From assembly GCA_013398295.1 (NCBI GenBank), contig VZSF01009012.1, forward strand, positions 59,842-123,841: a stretch of DNA of 64,000 bases. Direction: 5' to 3'. The translations under genes were made by a program, and so were the position numbers. This document shows, piece by piece, positions 51,889 through 63,200 of the stretch. Below the pieces are notes generated by a model. The model was not told the DNA's origin, made no database searches, and worked only from the letters and a program-made list of their open reading frames with translations. The first letter of the stretch is position 1. Every line of letters starts with the position of its first letter. This DNA comes from Chionis minor. Taxonomy: Eukaryota; Chordata; Aves; Charadriiformes; Chionididae.

Positions 51889-53983
51889 TTTCAGCCTGTT
51901 GCTAACAATGAGGTGAAATTTGCGGTGTTTCTCCCCAAATCCTTTGGGAGGGAAAGTTTTGTGTGGACTTTGTCCTTTTGGTGTGGTGTAACTTCAGTTA
52001 GTGCTAATGAATTGCTTGCTTTGGAAGAATTTCTGTCAGTTAAAGACGGTCCCTTTGGGAGTTCCTCAGCTGGCACGGTGGCTCACCAGAATGACTCGGT
52101 AGTGGATATTTTGCACTTTGCCCTAAATATTCTTTTCCACCTCCAGAAGACCAGAATGAGAAGATTAAAGTACATTTCGAGGGGGGGAAAAAATTCAGAT
52201 TGTACTAATTTGAAACAATTAGCTTACGGACTTTACTAGTGGATTCTTCCTAGGATGCTGAAACCGAGCAGCCAGCCATGGTTTGGCTTTCATGAGAAAT
52301 TCCTGCCCTTCCTTTGTGCTGTAATCAGGCCTGTATGGCCACCTTGTCACTTGGTACTTGAGGTAATTTGTCCAAAACCTATTGCAGTCTTTTTAATGAC
52401 ATTAAAAGTGTTGGCATATATACTACTGCATTGTTCACATAAGTATGCTGGAGAGAGGACATTTTCTCAAGAGTCCTTAATCAGGCGCTGGACAATTACG
52501 GCTTTTACTCCACTGGTGTTTCTGTTAAACTTTCTGATTCTTTACACCAGAAATTAATTCTCCTCTGAACAAGTGGTTTGTGGAAGGTGGTCTTCGTGTT
52601 GGTTTTGATCTTGACATCTACACTTCATCACTCATGCATGTAAATCCAGAAAAACTGGGCAAAGGAATGGAATACTCCGAGCACAACGTGCGCCAACCCG
52701 TTCTGAAAGTATTAGTGCTCACAGAGGGTCCTATTTATTTAATATTCTGCCAGCCCTGTTCTGTTATTTGGGGGCAGGGGGGCTGTTTGTGGGATCTTTA
52801 AAAAAAAAAAAAATACATGGAGAATAATACTTTTTGTGTTTTGAGAGCAGTACTTTGGATTTTCAACTGTTCTTTGCTGAAAACTCTGCATAACTGGTAG
52901 TGCAGTAGATAATGGAGTAAATATTATACAACTCTAATACTCTATAGCTTAATGGTAATTCCCCCTGTGCCCCGGCGCTTAGTGTTTTCTTACAGATCTC
53001 CACCCCAGCTAAGATTCTTAACCCTTTTTGTGATATTTTACTAACGGAGTTTATGAAGTCCTCCAGGCACCAGGGGGAAAACTCTGGTGTTCAGACATTA
53101 CACAAGGCAACGCAAGCAGTTCTTACCCTCTTCTGCAAACTGATTGTGGGCCAAATAGCCAAAACAAAAGAATGAAATAATGAAGCGTATAAACAAGATA
53201 ACAGCCAATAGGCATTATGCAGACTTATTTAAAAATTGTTCTCTTTATTACATAATAGGAGAAGTAACAAACAGTTTGATATAATCATTGAAAAAGTGAT
53301 TTTTGAAAGAAGAGGCGGAGTAAAAAAGAGCGTGCAGGACTGAAGGAGAGGGGTAGCAGGTTGTGAAGGAGGGGTAGAGGCTGTGAAGAGTGGATGAGAT
53401 GTGGTTAGAAAGAAACCTTATCAAGCTCCCTGAGCTTACCACGGCCACCAGCCCGCTAACGAGGGAGAGCACAAAGCCTTCACCTTTGTTTGTCTGATGA
53501 GACCGACAGCAGAATTCCTGCTGCGTGCCGTGTGGTTTGGCTGGTTTATGACTTCAGAGTAACTCCGTTCTTTCTCTTGCAGGCCACCTAATGTGGTAAT
53601 GGTTTCCTTTGTTTAAAACAAGTTTCCACTGCACTGAGATTTCTTCAATAATGCTACTTGTCTGGAAATAAAAGGAATTTGGAAATAAAATAAGTGGAGG
53701 ATACACTGTTAAGGGAGAATGGTGATGTGTTTCTCAGCTGTCTGCTAGATGCAGATTGTAATTTAGTAGCTGGCTAAGAATTTTGTTAGTGCCCACTGAT
53801 TTTTTTTTTTAAATTTTCATCTTTTTTTAACTTTGTGGCTTTTTTCCATATCTATGTACTGAAAATCAGCAATTTGCTATGATCAATTCGTGCTTACTTC
53901 TCCCTTGCTATACGTTGAAGCAAAATGTCATTTCCCAGTTAGCTGATTTATTTCATTTCTTGGCTTTCTGTTTAGGGTTGTGT

Positions 53984-54000
53984 AAAAAAAAAAAAAAAAA
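53984..54000. repeat. Homopolymer run of 17 A
   Basis: Seventeen A follow TTAGGGTTGTGT. There is no identifiable retrocopy upstream. Confidence 0.9.
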
Positions 54001-54597
54001 TTAACGTTGGTCAGCTTGTATCTCCATTCTAAAAGGGCGTGTGAAACGAGAAATTGAGAGACGTGTAACCTGTGGAATAAACTGCTCCAGAAAACCATTC
54101 CCCTGCACAAGTATCTTGGAGCTTTTGGTGCTGTCTTCTGTTTGAGCCTTCATTTGGATAAAAAGAATTATCTAATTATTTTAATGGCTTTGAATAGAAA
54201 TTACTGAAGTCTTACAAAGAGACAATTCAAACTTACATATCAAATCTTATAGTACTAGTTCTGCAGGTATTTTAGTCACTGTAATTACGCCTTTTGGTTA
54301 CTCCTGTCTTTGAAAGGTGTGTTGTGAATTACAAACAATTTAAGGCAACTAATGCTTTGTTGTCCTGCGCAGTTTCCTTGCTGTGCCAGAAGAAGCAATT
54401 GAATAACTCACACTGTAACTGGCAAAAATTCCCTGTTTTTTCTCTTTTTATCCTCCAGATTCTAAGGTGCAGATTTTACTTTTTGTGGACTGCTGAGAAG
54501 AAAGAGTGCCTGACTTGGAAGCCTGCTTTAAAATGTCTTCTGGTTTATGAACTCACGTCTTTTTTTCCTCCTCCCCAACTTCCCTTCTGTTTTGCAG

Positions 54598-54711
54598 CCA
54601 TAGACCTTTTGTATGGGGGTATATACTGCTTTATGTGTCAAGATTACATATACGACAAAGACATGGAACAAATTGCCAAAGAAGAACAACGAAAAGCTTG
54701 GAAATTACAAG
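54598..54711 (+). CDS. USP22: USP22 exon 3: C-terminal part of the ZnF-UBP domain
   Basis: This 114-nt exon (phase 1 on both sides) encodes A-IDLLYGGIYCFMCQDYIYDKD followed by MEQIAKEEQRKAWKLQ, residues about 102-139 of USP22 by human numbering as I recall it. It completes the zinc-finger ubiquitin-binding domain (family annotation about 21-138). The CFMC motif supplies a zinc-ligand CxxC pair. The acceptor is excellent: a long pyrimidine tract ending TTTTGCAG at 54590-54597. The donor is CAAG|GTTTGG, with T at +3 and +4, weaker than the donors of exons 2 and 4. The MEQIAKEE segment has Q where I recall I in human USP22, but the match is otherwise almost complete. An open frame of 210 codons through this exon (54294-54926) is the exon read into flanking intron, not a separate gene. 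Confidence 0.96.
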
Positions 54712-55246
54712 GTTTGGTTTTCCTGCCTGAATTTCTTGTTTCTGTTTTTAATCATACCTGTCCCTCCCATTTGTCAATGGCAAAAACCAGTAAGGGGAAG
54801 AAAGAGCTCTTTAGACGTAGTAGTGCAGGCCTTGGGAGAGAGCGATGTCTAGCTATTACTTTCCAGGAGTTAGACTGTTTAACATGTGCGCCACACCTAA
54901 TTGTAACAGAAATACTTTATTTTTAATTGCAAAGAAATATAAAAATATCTAACATTAATCCTGCAAAACTTGCATAATATCAGAGTCAGATCTGTATTAG
55001 GTAGAAAATGTAACAGTCTGCTCCTTTAGGCTAATTTAGGTGATAAATCTGTTCCCCTCACATGAAATGCCACCCTTGTGTGTGATTTTTTTTTATTTTA
55101 ATTTTTTTAATAGAACGTGCCAGCTTACTTACACACCTGTGCTTTCATGGTACACGCACAGTATCTATGTAGAAATATTTACACACAAATATATGTACAC
55201 ACATTTGTTTTATTCAGTTTGCTTTCCCTAATTTTTTCTTTTTTAG

Positions 55247-55291
55247 CCTTCACCCCAACAGTGGTTTCTCACTACCAGTGTACAATGACAG
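55247..55291 (+). CDS. USP22: Candidate 45-nt cassette (micro)exon in USP22, unproven
   Basis: A strong polypyrimidine tract (TTTGCTTTCCCTAATTTTTT through TTTTTTAG) ends at 55246 and is followed by 45 nt and a near-consensus donor CAG|GTAAGAGG at 55292. The CCCTAAT just upstream could serve as a branch point. The length is a multiple of three. Joined in phase 1 after exon 3, it reads AFTPTVVSHYQCTMT with no stop, and then the normal GIGEKY of exon 4 follows. It would insert 15 residues right after the zinc finger and before the nuclear localisation signal. I do not know of a documented USP22 isoform with this insert and cannot test conservation. A cryptic unused exon-like sequence is the main alternative. 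Confidence 0.35.
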
Positions 55292-58117
55292 GTAAGAGGC
55301 GTGGGCTGGCGACGCACTTCACTAACAAGCGTCCCTTTGCTGATTATCCTGCCATTTTAGACATGAATCACAGTTAAGAATGCCAGTTTTATCGTGCAAA
55401 TTGTTTTCCTCTTGCTTGGATATGTTCCAGTGATTGAATAATTACAGCAGACTTGATTTCATATGCCCTTTCCTTGGTAGAACTACTCCAAAACAAACCC
55501 TTTCTCTTTTTTTTGGAAAGGAAAGGAAGTAGCATTTACCTTTACCTGAGTAGTTTTTAAGTGTCAGTTATAAAAGCTTGTCATCTTCCATTTCCAGTGG
55601 CCGCTAGGGGGTATGTTTTCTTAAAGTGGGAAAGTCTGTATTTGAACACAGATGACTTCTGTCTAGTAATGTCTCCTACTGAATCCATGGCATCCTGTTT
55701 CAATGTGACAGCCTTAGTCAGGGCTGATATGACTTCAAACCATTCTTAACCTCATTTCCAATTTTAAAAATAGCAGCTAACATCGTATTAACTAGAGCTT
55801 TTCTGATGGTGTTTCAGAAGTGTAGCTGCTTTTACTTAGTTTCTGCTACAGATCCCATTCTACTTTCTGCTTATTCCCCATTTTGAGGGAACTGAGTCGG
55901 AGGAAAGGAGGATAGTGGGATTGCCAGTGAGTCCTACAACAAGAAAATACACCTTAAAATGCTTCAGCACAAAGCACTGGCTTTCAAAGTGAGACAAAAG
56001 GGAAAGATGTTTTTAAACCTTTCATTTAGGCTATGCATCTCTTCTGAAAACTTCAAACCTTTCTAAACTGTGTCGGTTTTGGCCACCAAATCGATCAACT
56101 TGAACAACATAACCCTCCTTCATGATGCTCTAGAGGAGGAAGGCCCCCCTGATTCCTCATCTTTGAATATCTTAATTATGTTGCCCTTAGCAAATGATAT
56201 ATTTGTGCCTTCTGGACCGAGATGCAGCGAGTTTGTCCTCCTTGGATGTCAGGCTGCTATAGCTTATATTTTAGGGTAATTATAGCTACAAGATTGTTCA
56301 TCTTGTCTTGGACCGTAGAGTTGCACTGTGAAGGGAAGAATCACCGGGAGTAACTGCCAGGCAGAAAATCTCCTCTGTACTGGTTAACTGGCTAATGAAT
56401 GGCATATTAAATATTATATATGAATGCGTATTTATATGAATATGAGCATTGCAACTTCCGTCCCTGAAGAACAAATCTGTAATGACCAATAAAGATATAA
56501 AATAAAGTAATAGACAACCATACACTTTAAATTACAGGAGTACATGCTGTAGACTTTTTTTTTCTTTAAAGTCATGGCATAGGATCTTTTGTTATATGGC
56601 TTTTCATTGTGAATCCACATGTGTTTCCCTGCAAATTTATCTAAGGAATGAGAAAGGGAGATACATGGGAGAAATAATGAAGAATTATGTCTTTTTTTTT
56701 CTTCTTTCTCCATTGCTTCAATCCATCCTTTCCTTCCCATAGTGACTTGTGTTGTCTGGAAGATTATAAATTATAAGGGGGGAGGAAACCCTTCTTTATG
56801 CAGACTGAATGTCAAGGTTAATGCAAACCCCAAACTCAGGGTCTTGGTTTTGTATTTCTACCACAGAGTTAGTTTACCTCAGATGATATTGCCAACTTAA
56901 AGAACTTAAGAAGTGAACCCAGTTTGCAAAAACTGAGATTGGCTTAAAAATTGAAGTGTCGACATTGTATATTTTCAAACTTCTATCGACAGTGCTTGAA
57001 GGGTATTAGTATATATTTTACTACATGCTCACATAACAACATGATGCCTGGAGAAAAAAAACTTTAAGAAAACCCCAAATACAATGAGATTCATTTCATA
57101 CTCATGCAATATTAACTCTTAGTGTGATGAGTTCCCATGTCCAGCTGTAGTTCAGGGTTATATGATACAACTCTGAACAAGTTGCAACTCTACCATTTTT
57201 TTTTTTTTCCCCCCCTCTGGTATTCAATATTCTGTAACAATGAAGGAGGTGAGAATACATGGAGCCCTTCATTCTGATTAATGTTTGCATCTTTGGGAGG
57301 CGGAAAAAGAGGGATATGCTGAAGTATAGCAAAGTGAACAATCTGTATTAATGTTTACTTGCAAAATTTTGACGTTTATAAACTAGAGCCTTCATTGCCT
57401 TTTCCTTCATACATCCATATGTCCTTGATAAAGTCTCTGAAAAAATTACAATTTGTGTATTTTACCTAATAAAATTAATTCTTGGATGGAGATTTCACAT
57501 GCTGACTTGAATCTCTGGCTACTTTACAGCATCATTTGTAAAAATGATGAATTTTCACTCCCCTAACGCTACTTTCCTTTAATCGTAAATGGTAACCTGT
57601 GCATGTTTTGCAAATCTTTAAGGTAGTTTATGTTGGAGTTTTTGGCATGTTTGTGTTATTAAACCTCTTATTAAATCTTTTTCCTTCTTTGTGTTTTTTG
57701 TTGTTGTTGGCTTTTGTTTTGGTGTTTGGTTTCTTTTTTTAGGTTTTTAAATTTTAAACACCGAACCATTCCTAATAAATGGTTCTGTCTTTTTTTACAA
57801 ACTTTGAAGTGTAACAAACCCTCAGTCTTCTTTTAAATTCTGTAGCTGCAACAGAACACTTTTCAATTTCTGTCTTTGACTTAACTTGTGCTCTTTCCAA
57901 TGAAAGGCTTCTGTAAGAAAGTTTTTCTGTCTGTTTTGCTCTGTGTTTGTTGTGGCATTAACTGTACATGGTTTTCTGTTTGGTTTAATTTCTTCTTAAT
58001 TAAACAATATTTGATTCGCCCAGAATCCTGCAAAGTAATCCAGTCTGTCATGTTTAACTTTACTTGAAGAGTTGCTCTTGTGAAATGCTTTGGTTTGCAT
58101 CCTCTATAAGCATTTTA

Positions 58118-58161
58118 AGCTATATAATTATATATAGATATATATAAATATATACAAATAG
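58118..58161. repeat. AT-rich microsatellite
   Basis: Imperfect TATA/ATAT repeats lie in intron 3 and include short self-complementary stretches. Confidence 0.75.
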
Positions 58162-60163
58162 TCCCACTGACATGTGGAACTATATTGCATGCCTAAAGTT
58201 GAGCGCACATGTGTTTCCAGGTGTGAGTCTTTTTATATTTCATTTCAACCAGGATTTAAACATATCCAACATTGGGGGTTTTATTTTTTTTATGAGATTT
58301 CATCCCATTGTCAGATTATACTAACTGTGTTTGGCCACGTTTAAACTACAGTGAACTCAAATGCAAGAGTTCGAGTTTACAGCTGGCCGGTGCGATAGCT
58401 GGTACTAACATGGTGTTGAAAATAACCTTGAGCTTTTTTACAAACCAATTTATATAAATTCCTAAGGTGGCATTACAAATATGAAAAGGGTTGCTGAAGA
58501 CATCTAATATAAAACTTGTTGCAAGCCAATGTTCTGTCATATGTGAACTGTCCATATGTGCGTCTCTAAAGTTGCTTCATTCGTTTGCCTATGCATACTG
58601 TATAGTGTATTCAAAGCATTGCAGCTGTTTTATCTCATCAATCTGTTACCCAGTAATTAGTTTCCTTTTCTGTTTTCCTGGGTGTGTAGCTTGATGCTGA
58701 ACCTTGGATAAAGGAAAGGGACTGTATGATTCTGGTATTCTTTCTTAAGCTTCTTGCATAATCTGTTGTTGAATCAAATAAAGTGAGTGATGGGTGCATC
58801 TGTGTAAATAAGAATTTTCTAGTCCTCAAGAATCTGAAAATGAGACCTTTTATTACTAGAACCTGGAGGGTCAGTAGTAACTATGAATTGAACATTTTTT
58901 GGGTGGGTAGCTTCTGACAAGCATAGCTATTTCTGAAAATGAAGATCAAAGATCTATTAAAATTTAATGTATATTATGCAGAATGTGTAAGCCTCTAGCT
59001 ATATTTTCTACTCTCCTTTTCATATGTATGATTTATAATTTATTTTCTGTAGCATGGCACTGTTTCTGCTCCTTGCATTCTGAAAAATAACTCTTAATTG
59101 ACTTTAATCCTCAGTTTTAGAATACGTTGCTTGTCATCTTATTATTCTTTATTTTTAATGCCAAGATGCTTTTGTGACTTGCCATAATTGACCTTGCATA
59201 GTAATTTCTCCGTGCTACGTAGAATGCTGCAGCAGTACTTTGCTGATCAGCACATGAGTCTTCTCTGTTGTGTTTTTCTTGTATCAGATTTACACTGAAC
59301 ACAACTCTGTGCTTACTTCAGATCTATTCTCTGTACAACTTACCTGACCTTTTTTCTACTGTGCTTTTCTTTGAACAAAAGAAATATGTGGGAAATACCA
59401 TGTTGCTGTTTAAGGAGAATAATGACAGGTTTTAGCTGCAGCTCGTGAGAAAGGGTAGTTAAGTATTTCGGACAGTTTTGGTTGGTTGGTGGGGGGAGGG
59501 TTATGTTTAAACCTACTACTAACTGCATTTTTAGGTAATCTTAGCTATGTCAGTAAAGTGAATGTTTAGAACTTGCTAATACCCAGTCCTATATTGGTGG
59601 TTATAAGGAGAGGTTATACTCTGTAATGGTATATCCGAAGACATGTAGTAACTGTTCAGTATAGTGAATTATTAAATTCTGCTGTTCATCTGTAAATATT
59701 AAGCCTGTATCTGTCCATTAAGTTGGGTCAGTTTTGACTTATTAAATAACTTGTCGAAGTTAGATGATGCAATTTCATGGTTATCATATATCTTCTAAAA
59801 TCATACGGTGGTTCTGACACTTGACTTCCTCTGAGCACACAGAAATGCATTTTTGAGTAACAGTGGATTTATTCACGTGCTGTGATTTCTTTTTAACTGA
59901 AAGGAGAATCATAATCCAATAACAGAAAAATTATTTGGGCTAGATATTCATAAGTGAAGTGCTTTTCTTCATTTAGTTCATATTTGTTGAAAGATTGATA
60001 TCTTTCTGAACAATATTTTTGGGGGAAGGGGTAAAAAGAAATCAGTCTCTTGTACATAAATTAAATCTAACTTAATGGACAGCATGTTGAAAGTTTTTAC
60101 TTGAACAGAGTTTTTCATGCTCTTACTAAACAACTTCCTGAAACTTTCTTTTCGTCTGCTTAG

Positions 60164-60265
60164 GCATTGGAGAGAAGTATTCAACATGGGAGCCAACCAA
60201 ACGAGAGTTAGAATTGCTACGACACAACCCCAAGCGGAGAAAAATAACCACAAACTGCACCATAG
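60164..60265 (+). CDS. USP22: USP22 exon 4: linker and nuclear localisation signal
   Basis: This 102-nt exon (phase 1 on both sides) encodes [12 protein letters not shown], then [16 protein letters not shown], then TTNCTI. It corresponds to residues about 140-173 of USP22. The segment [16 protein letters not shown] matches the bipartite basic nuclear localisation signal described for human USP22 (about 152-167), with one K to R change. The exon ends at the edge of the USP catalytic domain. In the family the next residues are GLRGLINLGNTC, whose cysteine (C185 in human) is the nucleophile, so the catalytic centre is encoded in an exon beyond the window. The acceptor is pyrimidine-rich, ending CTTAG at 60163, and the donor ATAG|GTAAGT is a perfect consensus. 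There is no USP22 coding sequence after this in the window. Confidence 0.96.
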
Positions 60266-63200
60266 GTAAGTTCTAGAAATCCTTTCTGAAGCTGATTCTC
60301 AGCTGCTTGTATGATCAAAATTCTGTGGTGGTTTTCCGTAAATATTTTTACCCTGAGGTAATTGAATTCAATTTCCTTAACCATTAGGATAACAAAATAA
60401 ATTTATTTTACACTACCTTTTTCTCACTGTAGGATACCTGCACTGTCAGTTCAGGTACTGATGATGATTCATCTGTGTAACAACTACAAAACAGACTCTT
60501 TTTTTGTTTGTTTGTTTTTTGGACAATATGCATTTAAAGTCTTTAGCAGAAAGTGGTGATATTATCTCAACTCAGTCTTCATCAGAGATCCCTTGCAGGT
60601 GTTTCAAGGGAAATTCAGATGTATCCTTAACTATGGCAGTCCTATCTGTAAATCTGTTTTTAGCAGACAGAACAAGCGTAGTGATGTCTTTCTGCTTCAT
60701 GTTCTAAACTCTAAAAAGGTTCTCTTCAATTTCATATTGACTCTGAAAAGGTGTAATTTATTCTCCAGTGTGTGTCAAATAACAGTTTTGAAACGTATAT
60801 CAGATGTTTAATGTTTAGAGTTCAGTAGTCTGGAGTAAAGAACTCTGAAATGTGGGCGTGTATGCTTACGGCTGGAGACTGTTTGGGTAAGGGTGATGAA
60901 AATGTACAACCTTTTCCAATTTTTTTTTCCTGCTGTCTTTAGGTTGGGAGAGTAGGGGGTTTAAAACCAGCTTCCTCACAAGCTCTGATGAAGATTATTG
61001 GGCATTTTCCTATACTTTTAAATGCACAGTAACATTTTAATGCTGAAGGTAGAAGACTGGAGATGTAGCTATAGATATTGGAAGTAAGAAACTGTTTAAA
61101 AACAAAGTTTTTCCCTAATTCTTAAGCTACTTGCCGTTTTATGAGAATGTGTCACACCTTCAGCACATACTTGCTTTTGTCAAAATAAACTGAACGTAAT
61201 TGCTAGAACTTTCTAATGTTACATTTCTAATCTAAAATACGTGTATATTTATTTGGAAAAATGGACTAAGCAGCACGCATTAAGTTGTAGTAAGTTGAAA
61301 TGTATAGAATGTAAGCATGTATAAAATGGTAATTCTAAAGACGGGACCTATGTATTTGCAATAGTGGAACAGGAAAAACAGTTGGAAAAACACCTGGACG
61401 TTGGAAACTTCAAGCAGCCTAGGAAAAAAATAACTAGACAAAGATTGCTTGCATCATGTTCACACTGGGATTTTGTTTTATGAAACTCCAGTATATTTTT
61501 GTAACAACTGCTACAAACTACTTAATAGAACTGTACAGGCAAAAAAAAAAAGTTTGATAGAATTTTGAAGGTGAATGTGACCTTTCTGAAGAATTGAAGC
61601 ACGTGTCCGTGTTTCTCTTTCCAATTTGAAGGAATGCTATTCCTACTCTTAAAGGATTGTAAATTTTTCAGTCTGTTTAAAAAGGACATGTCTGGTTGCA
61701 TGAAATCTCATACAGTGCTGCATGGGCGGGGGAGCGTGCATGAAACACAGGGGATGAGGGGAATGACTGATCTCTTTACTTCTGCAGGCATGCTTTTAAT
61801 AATTTCTCCTACTGAGCCCTGGAGCTGTCTATGTGCTGAGATTTAGAAAGAGGAAAAAAAAAATCAAAGCACCCAGGAGACATAATGCCGTTTTGGGCTA
61901 CAGTTAAAAGCAAAAGACTAGCTTTCTTTCACAAAAATACATTGGGGGTTTAGCTGAAGGAAGAAGAGACCTGCCATTGTCCTTGAGCCTTTTCTCTCCA
62001 TCTAACCTGCTGCTAAATATATATCTTCTTCAGAGGCTTTTTCCCTTCGCTTTCCTCACATTGACTTGTCTGTTTGCAGTTTCAGATCAGTGAAGAGCCT
62101 ATATGCAGACTGAAATGCTGCAATTATCTGGACATTCCCATTTCTCTCTTTTTCTAATACTCAATTCTTTTGACATCAAGTTTTTATCAATCACATAGCA
62201 GATATTAGTGAATCCAGTTTATCTTCTGAGGTAGGTAAATGACTCGGAGAATAGGCATAATGTCCAGTGTTTTATTGGTTCGGAAAACCAAGATGATGTT
62301 GATAACCATCTATAATAAGCATTGCACATCTGTTGATCAGTTCTGTTTACAAAAGAGTCCGTTAAAGCATAACCAGCTGCCTTTTATGTATAAAATGCCC
62401 TCTGCAAAGCTGTTTTAAGAGGAAGGCAAGGGTTGTTTGCTGCTTTCGGTCTTACCTCCAGAAATACAGCGATGTCAGTTGGGAGATGGCGTGTTTAAAA
62501 CTCTGCAATGACCTTCTGAAATGGTTATTGTGCTGAGGCCTGTTGCAGCATTTGTGTAAGACAAATGTATTATAACTAAAGTACGTGGGACAAACCTCTG
62601 GAACCTGGACAGGCACGGCCTTGGAAGGATATACTTAACTTACATGGGAAGGGCTTGCATTGATTTTGGGCTCTAATAATACAATACATTAAACTTGATG
62701 TTATTTGTATCTAGAACACACTTAGGTGGTAAAATATGTTTTGTTACAGTTTCCTGTATGTATCTGTGTTACTTGCATGACACTAATTTAGGTGAATGTT
62801 CTATTCCATGGCAGAACCTTCTTTGTACGTAAAGGGATTTTTTTAATTCCAGATTTGTAGCAATCTCACCATGCTTCTCAAACAGCTGGATGTGTCTGCT
62901 ACTTTTTGACCTCTTTGAACTTTTACACAGCTGCAGGATCCTTTGTCTTTCCTTGGCACCATAAATTAAATCTGAAGAATACTCAGTCATGAAATGAATA
63001 TGTTATAATGGAGAATTGAACTGGTAGTTCATTAGAAGAAATATTGTGCAAAACTCCTAGCTTCTGATTTAGCAAAATGAAATTGTTTTCACTTATGCAA
63101 CAATTTGAAAGCAATTGAAGAAGGAACTTCTTGTTCACATCCCTAAAAAAAAAAAACCCCAAAACAAAAAACCACAAAAAAACACCTCCACCCCAAAACC

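Larger units (their letters stand above)
40450..54597 (+). other. USP22: USP22 intron 2
   Basis: This 14,148-nt phase-1 intron is bounded by a GTAAGA donor and a pyrimidine-rich TTTTGCAG acceptor. It contains the two CR1 copies at 41.0-43.3 kb, a 20-bp palindrome between them, an ancient CR1 remnant at about 47.7-48.3 kb, an A/C-rich simple tract at 51.84 kb, a possible hAT terminal repeat at 51.66 kb and a 17-A run at 53984-54000. No additional exon with family support was seen. The frame upstream of exon 3 is open back to an ATG at 54294, so unspliced RNA would be readable into exon 3, but this has no sequence similarity to anything known. Confidence 0.85.
54712..60163 (+). other. USP22: USP22 intron 3
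   Basis: This 5,452-nt phase-1 intron has a GTTTGG donor and a CTGCTTAG acceptor. It contains the candidate 45-nt cassette exon at 55247-55291, homopolymers, and an AT microsatellite at about 58121-58160. No mobile element was recognised. Short open frames elsewhere have no family match. Confidence 0.85.

Noticed and set aside
54294..54926. Longest plus-strand open frame (210 codons)
   Set aside because: It is USP22 exon 3 plus flanking intron read through. The real coding part is 54598-54711, bounded by splice sites, and the intronic ends have no similarity to known proteins.
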